DNA of 32,932 nucleotides from Chloroflexota bacterium (GTDB lineage: Bacteria; Chloroflexota; Chloroflexia; QHBQ01), in the NCBI GenBank assembly GCA_025355955.1, contig JANXYP010000025.1, positions 1 through 32,932 on the forward strand, in the 5' to 3' direction. Below are positions 9,230 through 17,426 of the stretch, one piece after another. The stretch's first letter is position 1. Every line of letters begins with the position of its first letter. The notes under the pieces were generated by a model. It was not told the origin of the DNA. It saw only the letters and a program-made list of their open reading frames with translations, and did not search any database. A program made the position numbers and the translations under genes.

Positions 9230-9617
9230 CAAAGCACTCAGCACTCAGCACTGGCAGGTCGGGCGGCAGCTTACGCAAGTCCTTTGCGCCCTTGATGTAT
9301 ACGTGCTTTATCTCGCTGGCGGGCTTGTCGGTGTTGACCAGCAGCAGCACGCGGATGCAACGCGGCAATGCGCCCGCCACGTTCATCTCGTGGCCACACA
9401 TTAGCGCGGCCTCGGTCCAGCCCATCTGTCGCGCCGCCCAGGCAGGAAACTCAGCGGTCAGGTCGGGCGTGGTGGTGAAGAAGGCGGCGGCCAGGTCGTC
9501 GAGTTCAAACTGGTTGGCCTCGAGCAGCAACCGCAGCAACTCCTGGGTTGCCTGCACGATCTCCACTTTGTTGTTGGCCTCGACCGTGGTCGCGCCCCGG
9601 ATGCCTCTGCATTTCAT
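9222..9617 (-). CDS. aroH: Chorismate mutase, AroH type
   Basis: A 131-residue monofunctional chorismate mutase converting chorismate to prephenate for Phe/Tyr, of the trimeric Bacillus AroH class. It shows RGIRGATTVEAN at the N-terminus, FFTTTPDLTAEFPAWAAR, ALMCGHEMNVAGALPRCIRVLL with the active-site Arg and Cys, and NTDKPASEIKHVYIKGA. Start ATG at 9617 is preferred, with AAAGGAAG just upstream; a 7-codon extension to 9638 has no good site. The last ten residues (VLSAECFVN) are encoded by the simple cagcact repeat and the end of the foldback element, so the native C-terminus has been replaced or trimmed. The position between trpA and aroF places the competing chorismate branch in the same transcription unit as the Trp branch. 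Confidence 0.9.
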   Translation of the reverse strand: MKCRGIRGATTVEANNKVEIVQATQELLRLLLEANQFELDDLAAAFFTTTPDLTAEFPAWAARQMGWTEAALMCGHEMNVAGALPRCIRVLLLVNTDKPASEIKHVYIKGAKDLRKLPPDLPVLSAECFVN

Positions 9618-9631
9618 AAACTCTTCCTTTT

Positions 9632-10172
9632 GCGACAATGCTGGTCATAAGCATGGCAAGTATATCGCTTACGATTGGCATTGAGGCGCTTCAGCCTCAC
9701 CCCTCACCCAACCCTCTCCCATCGAGGGGAGAGGGCTTCAAGCCCTCAGCGGGGGTTAGGGGGAAGTCCCGAATTGTGACAATGCAGGTCATAAGCATGG
9801 CAAGTATATATCGCTTACGTTTGGCATTGAGGCACTTCAGCCTCACTCCTCACCCAACCCTCTCCCCTCGAGGGGAGAGGGCTTCTAGCACCCGCTGGGG
9901 GGTTGGGGGATCTTGACTTGCGACAATGCAGGTCATAAGCATGGCAAGTATATCGCTTACGATTGGCATTGAAGCGCTTCAGCCTCACTCCTCACCCAAC
10001 CCTCTCCCCTGTAGGGGAGAGGGCTTCAAGCACCCACGGGGGTTGGGGATCTCGACTTGCGACAATGCTGGTCATAAGCATGGCAAGTATATATCGCTTA
10101 CGATAGAGATTGAGGCGCTTCTGCCTCACTCCTCACCCAACCCTCTCCCCTCGAGGGGAGAGGGCTTCAAGC
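9632..10172. repeat. Four tandem copies of a 139-144 bp repeat
   Basis: Units begin at 9632, 9776, 9920 and 10059, each starting gacaatgc.ggtcataagc and containing atggcaagtatat, then ctcacccaaccctctcccc and its complement ggggagagggcttcaag. Open frames of up to 172 codons across this block only translate the repeats and are not genes. The last unit forms the 3' end of trpA, and the first adjoins the aroH ribosome-binding site. Each unit has a strong hairpin (ccctctcccctcgaggggagaggg in units 2 and 4). Confidence 0.85.
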
Positions 10173-10965
10173 GTTGTGCCGCAGTCTTCAATTCTGCAAT
10201 GTACTCACGGCCTGCATTAGCCCTATCGCTGGCTGGCGCAGCGGTCAGCCGATCAATCAACGCGCTGCCAATTACCGCGCCGTCGGCGATGGCGCTGGCA
10301 GCGGCGATGTGTTCGGGGCGGGAGATGCCGAAGCCGATGGCGATGGGCAGGTCGGTGTGCTGGTGGATACGCTCCACCAGGCTGCCTACACTGGCGCTGA
10401 ACTCGGTGCGCGCCCCGGTTACGCCTAGCAGCGAGACGCAGTAGATGAAGCCGCTTGCCAGCTTACATACACGGGTGATACGCTCGTCGGTGCTGGTGGG
10501 GGTGAGTAGGAAGATGAGATCAAGTTCCTTCGCCTTGAGCGCGGTGGTAAGCTCCTCAGCCTCCTCTGGTGGCAAGTCCGGCACGATTACGCCATCTACG
10601 CCCGCGGCGGCAGCGTGTTCGGCAAAACGAACGATGCCGTAGTGGTGGATGGGGTTGTAGTAACCCATCAGCAGCAGCGGCGCGGCCACGCCCTGATCGC
10701 GCAATTGCTGCGCCACGCCGAGGCAGTCGGCCAGACTGGTATGGCTGGCAAGCGCCCGTTCCGCCGCCCGCTGGATGGTCGGCCCCTCGGCGATGGGGTC
10801 GCTGAACGGCACACCCAGTTCTACCAGATCTGCGCCACCTGCGATTAGCGCTGGCACCACTGCCAGCGTGGTCGCCACATCAGGGTCGCCGCACATCACG
10901 TAAGGGATAATCGCGGTTGCACCTTCGCGCTTCAGGTTGGCAAAAGTCTCGGCAATTCTACTCAT
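10126..10965 (-). CDS. trpA: Tryptophan synthase alpha subunit
   Basis: A 279-residue TIM-barrel subunit that cleaves indole-3-glycerol phosphate to indole, which channels to Trp[18 protein letters not shown] (49-65) carries catalytic Glu49; the second catalytic acid, usually Asp60, is Glu60, a conservative change. Further motifs are [39 protein letters not shown] and [13 protein letters not shown]. The ATG overlaps the trpB stop by 4 nt (ATGA), so the two are translationally coupled. The final 13 residues or so ([13 protein letters not shown]) are written by the neighbouring 144-bp tandem repeat, which also provides the stop. They lie beyond the barrel and should be tolerated. Confidence 0.96.
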   Translation of the reverse strand: MSRIAETFANLKREGATAIIPYVMCGDPDVATTLAVVPALIAGGADLVELGVPFSDPIAEGPTIQRAAERALASHTSLADCLGVAQQLRDQGVAAPLLLMGYYNPIHHYGIVRFAEHAAAAGVDGVIVPDLPPEEAEELTTALKAKELDLIFLLTPTSTDERITRVCKLASGFIYCVSLLGVTGARTEFSASVGSLVERIHQHTDLPIAIGFGISRPEHIAAASAIADGAVIGSALIDRLTAAPASDRANAGREYIAELKTAAQRLKPSPLEGRGLGEE

Positions 10966-12182
10966 AGCTCCACCCCTAGCACTGCGGCCACGGTGTTGAT
11001 GTCTTTGTCTCCGCGCCCGCTCAGGTTCAGTATGATGACTGCATCCTGCGGCAACGTGGGCGCGAGTTGCGACACGGTGTACATGGCGTGGCTCGGCTCC
11101 AGCGCGGGAATGATGCCCTCGGCGCGGCAGAGCAGCTTGAAACCCTCCAAAGCCTGCGCGTCGGTGGCGGAGGTGTAGGTGGCGCGGCCACTATCCTTGA
11201 AGTAGCTATGCTCCGGCCCGACCCCCGGATAATCCAACCCTGCGCTGATGCTCTCGGTGTCCATCACCTGGCCGTCCGCCGTTTGCATCAGGTAGGAGCG
11301 TGCGCCGTGCAGCACCCCCGGCGTGCCCGCGGTGAGCGGTGCCGCGTGGCGGCCAGTCTCGATGCCTGCGCCTCCCGCCTCCACGCCGATTAGTTTGACG
11401 CTGCGATCGTGGTAGAAGGGGTGGAAGATGCCCATTGCGTTGCTGCCGCCACCGACGCAAGCGACGATATAATCGGGCAGCCTGCCAATTTGCTCGATGC
11501 ACTGCGCCCGCGCCTCGCGGCCAATCACGCTCTGGAAGTCGCGCACCATCATTGGGTAGGGGTGCATCCCCACCACCGAGCCGATGATGTAGAAGGTGGT
11601 CTCCACGTTTGTCACCCAGTCGCGGATCGCCTCGTTGATGGCATCCTTCAGGGTGCGCCCGCCACTTTTGACCGCCTCGACCCTCGCCCCCAGCAGCTTC
11701 ATGCGGAAGACGTTGAGCGACTGGCGATGCACGTCCACCTCGCCCATATAGACGATGCACTCCAGCCCCAGCATCGCGCACACCGTAGCGGTGGCAACGC
11801 CGTGCTGCCCCGCCCCGGTCTCGGCGATGATGCGCTGCTTGCCCATCCGCTTCGCCAACAAGGCCTGGCCCAGCGCGTTGTTAATCTTGTGCGCGCCGGT
11901 GTGGGCAAGGTCCTCGCGTTTGAGGTAAATCTGCGCGCCGCCCAGTTCAGCGCTAAGTTTCTTCGCGTGGTACAGTGGCGTGGGCCTGCCCACATAGTGG
12001 CGGCTGAGGTCGTGGAGTTCGCGACCAAAGGCGACATCGTTCTTGGCCTGGTCATATGCCTGCTCAAGCTCAGTCAGCGCGGCCATCAGCGTCTCCGGCG
12101 CGTACTTGCCGCCGAACTCGCCGAAGCGCCCATTCGCGTCGGGCAGGTTGTAGGTGTCGGTTGGTTGTTCTATTGTCTGCAT
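10962..12182 (-). CDS. trpB: Tryptophan synthase beta chain
   Basis: A 406-residue PLP enzyme joining indole and serine. [15 protein letters not shown] opens the fold, and [20 protein letters not shown] (87-106) holds PLP-binding Lys99. [27 protein letters not shown] with the phosphate-binding glycine loop, and the terminal LSGRGDKD follow. This is the TrpB1 type that pairs with TrpA. Start ATG at 12182 with GGAG 7 nt upstream. It overlaps trpA by 4 nt. Upstream lies a 390-bp foldback element separating it from trpF; the promoter context is therefore unclear, although all neighbours read the same way. A long antisense frame over the gene is a shadow. Confidence 0.97.
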   Translation of the reverse strand: MQTIEQPTDTYNLPDANGRFGEFGGKYAPETLMAALTELEQAYDQAKNDVAFGRELHDLSRHYVGRPTPLYHAKKLSAELGGAQIYLKREDLAHTGAHKINNALGQALLAKRMGKQRIIAETGAGQHGVATATVCAMLGLECIVYMGEVDVHRQSLNVFRMKLLGARVEAVKSGGRTLKDAINEAIRDWVTNVETTFYIIGSVVGMHPYPMMVRDFQSVIGREARAQCIEQIGRLPDYIVACVGGGSNAMGIFHPFYHDRSVKLIGVEAGGAGIETGRHAAPLTAGTPGVLHGARSYLMQTADGQVMDTESISAGLDYPGVGPEHSYFKDSGRATYTSATDAQALEGFKLLCRAEGIIPALEPSHAMYTVSQLAPTLPQDAVIILNLSGRGDKDINTVAAVLGVEL

Positions 12183-12254
12183 CGTGGTTCTCCAATCTAA
12201 AGGTATGAGGTACGAGGTATGAGGTATGAGTATCCTGTAAACAAAGTTCTGATT

Positions 12255-12646
12255 ACCCCTCTCTCAGAGCTAAACCTTACCCCCAAATAGTGAAGGGATG
12301 TTGTAGTGGCAGGGACACCCCGCCGCTCGCCGAGTTACTGAGGGTTGGGAGCGAAGCTCCCCGCTGGCAAGTTCACCAATGCTTATCGAAACGGCGAACA
12401 CGCCAACCCCGCTAGCTGCAGCATTGCTGGCGGTAGGGCGAGATGAACATCATGCTAGGTGCTGGCCCCGCAAACAGGTCAATCCACGCTATAAGCCTGG
12501 TGGCCGGTATGCAGCCGATAGGCATGGTAGTGTGGCAAGCAAGGGCTACGCCCCCAACCCCCGGTAACACTGCTCGCTGCGTGCCGTCCCACCGCAGCGT
12601 ACCATGCGACATTATTATGGGATAAGTTTAGCCCAAAGAGAGGGGT
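12255..12646. mobile_element. 390-bp foldback element between trpF and trpB
   Basis: Ends are imperfect terminal inverted repeats: ACCCCTCTCT....GCTAAAC at 12255-12284 and its complement at 12619-12646. Similarity between the arms continues inwards for over 100 bp (for example agggttgggagcgaagctccc against gggggttgggggcgtagccc), so the whole element folds back around 12450. No open frame exceeds about 66 codons. The right end abuts the trpF stop codon exactly. It looks like a non-autonomous MITE, but no target duplication is obvious and a structured RNA cannot be excluded. Confidence 0.55.
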
Positions 12647-13273
12647 CTATCTTTGCGCCGCGATGAACGCCCTGACTAGGGTGGCATCCTTCACTCCGCG
12701 TTCGCGCTCGACCCCGCTGCTTACGTCCACGCCCCAGGGCTGCACCAGCGCAATCGCCTCGGCAACGTTTGCTGGATGCAGCCCACCAGCGAGGATGACC
12801 GGGTAACGAAAGGCGACCGCAGCGGCGGAGTCCCAGTCGGCTAGCTTGCCGTGGCCGCCCGCAGTGCCGGGAGCATCGAGTAGCACGGTTGCCCCCGCCT
12901 TGTGCCAGATCTCCACCCCAGCTAGCAGTTCGTCAATTTGCTGCTGACCGCCGCAGCGCACCGTTTTGATTACTGGACGGTTTAGCTGTGCTACCAGCGT
13001 TGGCGCTTCATTGCCGGATAGCTGTACGTAATCCAGACCAACGGCATCGGCGACTGCGTTAATCTCTTCAGCGCTTGCATCCATGAACAGGCCAACCACC
13101 TTTGGGCCATCGCTACCCAGTTCGCGGACAATCTGCGCCGCCTGCGTCACTGTCACCAGACGGGGAGTATTGGGAACGAACACCAGCCCGATGAGGTCGG
13201 CTCCCGCCTCGGCAGCGACCAACCCCATCGCTGCGTCGCGTATCCCGCAGATTTTCACCTTGACCGTGCTCAT
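12647..13273 (-). CDS. trpF: Phosphoribosylanthranilate isomerase
   Basis: A 208-residue single-domain TIM barrel for the third step from anthranilate. KICGIRD (7-13) carries the general base Cys9, GLVFVPNTPRLV the phosphate-site Arg, and LLDAPGTAGGHGK (131-143) the general acid Asp133. PVILAGGLHPANV and VDVSSGVERERGVKD form the terminal phosphate-binding loops. The ATG overlaps the stop of orf124 by 4 nt, giving tight coupling trpC-orf124-trpF. The stop codon is immediately followed by the foldback element at 12646. Unfused trpC and trpF are normal for this group. Confidence 0.96.
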   Translation of the reverse strand: MSTVKVKICGIRDAAMGLVAAEAGADLIGLVFVPNTPRLVTVTQAAQIVRELGSDGPKVVGLFMDASAEEINAVADAVGLDYVQLSGNEAPTLVAQLNRPVIKTVRCGGQQQIDELLAGVEIWHKAGATVLLDAPGTAGGHGKLADWDSAAAVAFRYPVILAGGLHPANVAEAIALVQPWGVDVSSGVERERGVKDATLVRAFIAAQR

Positions 13274-13641
13274 GGCTGCTCCCGCTTAATCTGCAAGTGG
13301 CCTGCGCGTGATGTCACCTTCCGTGCCGCACGAATGGTTGCCGCCAACGGGTTATGTTCGCGCTCCAGCTGTACCAACAGAGCATCGAGCGTCTCGCGAT
13401 CGTAGTTGACTACGCTGCCAGGCGCAGTAATAATCAGCTGGCCGAACCCGCGTACCTGCGCTCGCCCGCCGATCCTCTCCACTACTTCGCTGGTCAAGGC
13501 GCGGGTTTGTTGCCTGGCTTCCTCAATCGAAGCCAGCGCGTGCTCCACCGCATCCAACTCAGCGCACAATTCCAGCAGCGCAGCGTCGTCGCTGAGGTTG
13601 CCGCTCTCCCACTTTGCGCGTAGCTCTTCGACTCTGTTCAT
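13270..13641 (-). CDS. Unknown protein between trpC and trpF
   Basis: A 123-residue protein that I do not recognise. It is mostly charged helix at the N-terminus (ELRAKWESGNLSDDAALLELC and following, about 5-50, coiled-coil-like), then a short segment VRGFGQLIITAPGSVVNYD that looks like two beta strands, and a second helix ALLVQLEREHN. The end is basic (RKVTSRAGHLQIKREQ). No signal or membrane segment. ATG 13641 has GGAG 6 nt upstream; a GTG one codon earlier is possible. It starts about 20 nt after trpC and overlaps trpF by 4 nt, so it is made with the Trp enzymes. Whether it acts in the pathway is unknown; the shape loosely recalls small phage-derived helical proteins. Confidence 0.7.
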   Translation of the reverse strand: MNRVEELRAKWESGNLSDDAALLELCAELDAVEHALASIEEARQQTRALTSEVVERIGGRAQVRGFGQLIITAPGSVVNYDRETLDALLVQLEREHNPLAATIRAARKVTSRAGHLQIKREQP

Positions 13642-13661
13642 CACTAACTCCCTGAATAAAA

Positions 13662-14447
13662 CTAATAGAGTAGTTCTTTGATTTTCGCCATCACATCGCC
13701 ACTGGTAACGAGCGCCTCACCGACCAGCATCGCGTCTGCACCAATCTCCCGTAGCGCCTGCACGTCAGTGGCGGTGCGAATACCGCTCTCGGCGACAAAG
13801 ATGAGCGCGGGTGGTACGAGGGGGCGCAGCCGCGCAGTAGTGCTGGTATCCACCGCGAAGGTCGCCAGGTTGCGATTGTTAACCCCGATGATGCGAGCAT
13901 CCAGCTTCAACGCCCGCTCAAGCTCGGCCTCGTTGTGAACCTCGACGATGGCATTCATCGCTAGCCCATGCGTGGCCGCTAGCAAGTCGCGCAACTCGGT
14001 ATTATCCAACACCGCGACGATCAGCAGCACCGCGTCGGCACCCGCCGCCCGCGCCTGCACGATGCCATACTCGTTGACGATAAAATCCTTCTGCAAGATT
14101 GGCTGCAATACGGTGCGGCGCACCGCTTCGAGGTCAGCGAGGCTGCCGCGAAAGAACCTGCGATCGGTTAGCACCGAGATAGCCGCCGCGCCCGCGTGGG
14201 CGTAATCGTGGGCCAACGTGGCTGGGTCGAGGTCGGCGTTAAGCTCCCCCCGCGAAGGGCTGGCCCGCTTGACCTCGGCGATCAAAGCCGGGGTGTGGCC
14301 TGGCCGTGTACCAGCGTGGCGCAGCGCAGCGGCGAAGTCCCGCGCCTGCGGCTGCCACGCCGCCAGTCGTCGCAACTCTGGCAATGATATGGCAGCCTCG
14401 GCCTCAGCAATCTCGGTTCGCTTGTGGGTGATGATTTCGTCTAGCAT
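13662..14447 (-). CDS. trpC: Indole-3-glycerol phosphate synthase
   Basis: A 261-residue TIM-barrel enzyme for the ring-closing step to indole-3-glycerol phosphate. The N-terminal helix (LDEIITHKRTEIAEAE) is characteristic. Catalytic residues are visible: Lys60 in EVKRASPSRG, Lys120 in ILQKDF, Glu169 in IVEVHNE, Asn190/Asn191 in GVNNRN, and Glu in FVAESGI. The end GDVMAKIKELLY is normal. The start ATG at 14447 has only a weak purine-rich site upstream. The 290 bp before it are repeats, so the gene may depend on read-through from trpS. Followed within 20 nt by orf124. Confidence 0.96.
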   Translation of the reverse strand: MLDEIITHKRTEIAEAEAAISLPELRRLAAWQPQARDFAAALRHAGTRPGHTPALIAEVKRASPSRGELNADLDPATLAHDYAHAGAAAISVLTDRRFFRGSLADLEAVRRTVLQPILQKDFIVNEYGIVQARAAGADAVLLIVAVLDNTELRDLLAATHGLAMNAIVEVHNEAELERALKLDARIIGVNNRNLATFAVDTSTTARLRPLVPPALIFVAESGIRTATDVQALREIGADAMLVGEALVTSGDVMAKIKELLY

Positions 14448-14474
14448 GGTTTGTCGCTTTCGATGGGCGTTGGT

Positions 14475-14695
14475 TGCGCTTCATGTGGGCGTATGCCATG
14501 CGCCCCTACGTCCGTTGTCCGTTTGTCCGTTGAACAGTCCGTTGGCTGGTATCTCCCAGTATTGGTGCGCTTCATGTGGGCGTATGCCATGCGCCCCTAC
14601 GTCCGTTAGTCCGTTTGTCCGTTGAACAGTCCGTTGGCTGGTATCCCCCAGCATTGGTGCGCTGCACCTGGGCGGGCCACCGCCCGCCCCTACGG
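14475..14695. repeat. Tandem 91-bp repeat upstream of trpC
   Basis: Two near-identical units start at 14475 and 14566 (tgcgcttcatgtggg), with a degenerate third at 14658. Each combines the gggcgtatgccatgcgcccctac palindrome with the tccgtttgtccgttgaacagtccgttgg element, quoted here in part. The second element is the same family that appears inside trpE. No gene lies in 14448-14740. Confidence 0.8.
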
Positions 14696-14740
14696 AAGTG
14701 AACGCACCATCAGCCCAACTCTAAACTCAAAACTCAAAAC

Positions 14741-15793
14741 TTACTTGAAGTATGAAGATAGGCCCATCGCTTCGCGCACCTCGGCCATGGTGTGCTCGGC
14801 GAGACGCTTGGCCCGCTGGGTGCCTTGATAGAGTGCGTCGCGCACCTCGCCCATGTGCTGCTCGTAGTAGGCGCGGCGGTCACGGATTGGCTCCAGCAGG
14901 GTGTTGAGCGCGGCTGCCAGTTTGCGCTTGACCTCTACATCGCCAACCTTGCCCGCCACGTAGCGCTCCTTGAGATCGTCGACCTCCTCCTTGTTGGGGT
15001 TGAAGGCATCGTGGTAGATGAACACGGGGTTGCCTTCGACGTGGCCGGGGTCGGTGGCCCGCAGGCGAGTGGGATCGGTGTACATCCCCATCACCTTGCG
15101 CGTGACCACCTCGGCAGGGTCGCCTAGTTGGATGGTGTTGCCCAGGCTCTTCGACATTTTGCCGTTGTTGTCCAGCCCCACCAGCCGCGGCACGCGGCCT
15201 ATCAGCGCTTCGGGGATGGGGAAGACCTCACCGTAGAGGCGGTTGAAGTCGCGGGCAATCTCGCGGGTAAGCTCGATGTGCGGCAACTGATCATCGCCGG
15301 TTGGCACCAGATGGGCCTTGGGCAGCAGAATGTCCGCCGCCTGGCTGATCGGGTAGTTGTAGAACGCGACGCTGACGCGGGCGCGGCTGATGTCGTCGGC
15401 CTCCTCGTCGGACTGACCCTGCTCCTTGCCCAGTTGCCTTATCTCCGCCTTCAACGTGGGGTTGCGGTTGAGGCGTGGTACGGTGACAAGCGTGCTGATC
15501 AGGGACTGCAACTCCGCCCCCTCCGGCACCTGGCTCTGCACCACGAACGAGTTTTCGTTGGGGTCGAGGCCAACCGCCAGCCAGTCGAGCGCGACTTCGA
15601 TGACATTCTTGCGGATCATCGCCACCTCGCCCATGTGGTCGGCCATCACGTGCCAATCCACGATCAGGAAGTAGCACTCGTACTCGTGCTGCACCCGCAG
15701 CCAGTTCTCCAACGCGCCGACGTAATGTCCGATATGCAGGCTGCCACTCGGCCTCATGCCGGAGAGGAAACGTTTTTTCTTTGGTTCGGTCAT
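14741..15793 (-). CDS. trpS: Tryptophanyl-tRNA synthetase
   Basis: A 350-residue class I synthetase charging tRNA-Trp. SGSLHIGHYVGALENW (16-31) has a full HIGH signature at 20-23, where the better-known Bacillus enzyme has TIGN. VPTGDDQLPHIELTR (163-177) is the adenylate region and GKMSKSLGN (211-219) the KMSKS loop. Length is typical. Start ATG at 15793 with AAAGGAGG 7 nt upstream, one of the best sites in the window. Its place between trpD and trpC is unusual and puts the sensor of Trp charging under the same control as synthesis. No separate T-box is seen before it; a tRNA-like fragment lies at 15812-15879 instead. Confidence 0.96.
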   Translation of the reverse strand: MTEPKKKRFLSGMRPSGSLHIGHYVGALENWLRVQHEYECYFLIVDWHVMADHMGEVAMIRKNVIEVALDWLAVGLDPNENSFVVQSQVPEGAELQSLISTLVTVPRLNRNPTLKAEIRQLGKEQGQSDEEADDISRARVSVAFYNYPISQAADILLPKAHLVPTGDDQLPHIELTREIARDFNRLYGEVFPIPEALIGRVPRLVGLDNNGKMSKSLGNTIQLGDPAEVVTRKVMGMYTDPTRLRATDPGHVEGNPVFIYHDAFNPNKEEVDDLKERYVAGKVGDVEVKRKLAAALNTLLEPIRDRRAYYEQHMGEVRDALYQGTQRAKRLAEHTMAEVREAMGLSSYFK

Positions 15794-15811
15794 GTGTAAT
15801 CCTCCTTTGCT

Positions 15812-15879
15812 TGGTAGGGGATGCGAACCCCCGATCTCATCCTTGAGAGGGATGGATACTGAGCGGGTAGCCCAATCCG
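15812..15879 (-). other. tRNA-like relic (3' half resembles tRNA-Glu CUC)
   Basis: On the minus strand, CATCC-CTCTCAA-GGATG makes a perfect anticodon-arm fold (5-bp stem, 7-nt loop, anticodon CUC). A 4-nt AGAT-like variable region and a T-arm GGGGG-TTCGCAT-CCCCT follow, then ACCA. The 5' side keeps GCTCAGT but lacks a D-stem partner, and no acceptor stem can be built. The invariant A58 of the T-loop is C. This reads as a decayed or truncated tRNA, or a tRNA-mimicking leader of trpS, not a working tRNA. Confidence 0.35.
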
Positions 15880-15890
15880 TTTATCCGTTT

Positions 15891-16160
15891 TTACAATCCG
15901 TTGGCTGACGTTCGTTGCTTTACAGTTACGACGAGCATTGCTGCGTTTTCGGCAGGGCGTATGCGATTCGCCCCTACCCCAGCCTGTTTAGTTACACTGG
16001 GCATTGATGCACTGCGAGCTTCTCCCTCACCCAACCTCTCCCGCTGGGAGAGGGGTTTTGCCATGTAGTTACGATGAGCATTTCTGTAAGTCAAGATTTC
16101 TCCCCCAACCCCCGCTGGGGGCTTTTTGCTACTCAGCACTCAGCACTCAGCACTCAGCAC
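15891..16160. repeat. Intergenic repeats between trpD and trpS
   Basis: No gene seen. Contents are a copy of the tccgtt..aatccgttggctg element, a gggcgtatgcgattcgcccctac unit near 15955, the cctctcccgctgggagagg hairpin with a short T-run (16035-16062), a cccccgctgggggctttttg hairpin (16097-16127) and five copies of the 7-mer cagcact ending at the trpD stop. The two hairpins could end transcription on the plus strand. Confidence 0.65.
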
Positions 16161-17171
16161 TCACGCTGCATTGCTTACCGCGATTAGCTTGTCGAGTTTG
16201 CGTTGGGCGAGGCCGCCGTCGAGGGCTTTGCGGGCGAGGTCGAGACCTTCGGCCAGGGTGTTGACTACATCGGCGGCGTAGAGCGCGGCGGCAGCGTTGA
16301 GCAGCACGATGTCGCGGCGGGGGCCGGGTTCGCCCGCAAGGACGGCGCGGGTATAGGCGGCGTTCTGCGCTGCGTCGCCGCCGCTGATGTCGGCGGGTTG
16401 CGCGATGGGCAGCCCTAGCTCAGTCGGATTGACCTCTTGCTCGATGATACCTGCGGGCCGCACGTCAATCAGCAGGCTGGGGCCGGTGGTGGTCAGTTCA
16501 TCGAGGCCGTCCAGCCCATGCACGACCACCGCATGGCGCGAGCCAAGCATCTGCAAGACCTCGCCCATCTTGCGGGCGATGTTGGCATCGGCCACGCCCA
16601 GCAATTGCATCTCCGCCCGCGCCGGATTAGTGAGCGGGCCGAGGATGTTGAACACGGTGCGGATGCCAATCTCGCGGCGGGCGGGGCCAGCGTGTTTCAT
16701 CGCGGGATGGAATAGCGGTGCGAACATGAAGCCGATGCCCGCTTCATGCAAGCAACGCGCCACCCCCTCCGGCCCCAGTTCCAGCTTGACCCCTAGCGCC
16801 TCAAGCACATCGGCGCTGCCGCACTGGCTGCTCATCGCCCGATTGCCGTGCTTGGCAACCACCACGCCCGCGCCCGCCGCAACAAACGCAGCGGTGGTGC
16901 TGACGTTGAAGCTCTTGGCTCCATCACCGCCGGTGCCGCAGGTGTCCAGCGCGGGGGCATCGTGTTCCACGTGGGTGGCACGGTCGCGCATCACCCGCGC
17001 CAGCCCGGCAATCTCCGCCACCGACTCGCCCTTCATCCGCAGCGCGGTGATGAACGCGCCGATCTGCGCCCCACTGGCCTCGCCGTCCATAATCTCAGCC
17101 ATCGCCTGCGCTGCCTCGTCGCTGTCCAGGCTCTGCCCGCTTACCAGCTTGCCGATTGCTTCACGAATCAT
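16161..17171 (-). CDS. trpD: Anthranilate phosphoribosyltransferase
   Basis: A 336-residue enzyme adding phosphoribose from PRPP to anthranilate. CGTGGDG (78-84), the PRPP loop KHGNR (107-111) and SSQCGSADVLEALG (114-127) are intact. FAPLFHPAMKHAGPARREIGIRT, given by name only in part, and FNILGPLTNPA form the anthranilate site. The protein is the unfused form, separate from TrpG. Start ATG at 17171 with GGAGG 5 nt upstream. Its 3' end meets a cagcact simple repeat, but the protein end (LDKLIAVSNAA) is normal. It lies between trpG and trpS with repeat-filled gaps on both sides. Confidence 0.96.
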   Translation of the reverse strand: MIREAIGKLVSGQSLDSDEAAQAMAEIMDGEASGAQIGAFITALRMKGESVAEIAGLARVMRDRATHVEHDAPALDTCGTGGDGAKSFNVSTTAAFVAAGAGVVVAKHGNRAMSSQCGSADVLEALGVKLELGPEGVARCLHEAGIGFMFAPLFHPAMKHAGPARREIGIRTVFNILGPLTNPARAEMQLLGVADANIARKMGEVLQMLGSRHAVVVHGLDGLDELTTTGPSLLIDVRPAGIIEQEVNPTELGLPIAQPADISGGDAAQNAAYTRAVLAGEPGPRRDIVLLNAAAALYAADVVNTLAEGLDLARKALDGGLAQRKLDKLIAVSNAA

Positions 17172-17426
17172 CTGCCCCTCCGGGGAATTGTGAATGTTGA
17201 ATTATGAATTATGAATGTGGCAACGCGACGTTTGTAGTTACGATGAGCGTTGGTGCGTGAGAACATTCTCCCTCACCAAACCTACCCACAGGGAACCCCA
17301 CAAGGGGGTTTCCCGCTGGGAGAGGCTTTTTGCCGCTCCTGCACTCCGCCGCTGGGAGAGGCTTTTTGCCGCCTCTGCGCTCCGTTTGTCCGTTTGTCCG
17401 TTGAACCGAACCCTCTGGCTGGTGCT
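17172..17426. repeat. Repeat-filled gap between trpG and trpD
   Basis: Contains tgaattatgaatta simple repeats, a full copy of the cacagggaaccccac hairpin family (17268-17335) and two gctgggagaggctttttgccg units, then tccgtttgtccgttgaa. No gene. The hairpin plus T-run near 17320 would terminate plus-strand transcripts. Confidence 0.6.

Noticed and set aside
9638-10444. Two plus-strand open frames of 92 and 172 codons
   Set aside because: They translate the four 144-bp repeats and then antisense trpA; the repeated peptide arises only from the repeat.
11409-12200. 263-codon plus-strand open frame
   Set aside because: Antisense shadow of trpB, with no ribosome-binding site and no recognisable motif.
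15800-16160. A second T-box before trpS
   Set aside because: No AGGGTGG.ACCGCG core or matching terminator was found on the minus strand there.
16387-17193. 268-codon plus-strand open frame over trpD
   Set aside because: Antisense shadow, rich in Ser/Ala/Pro as expected from complementing GC-rich codons.
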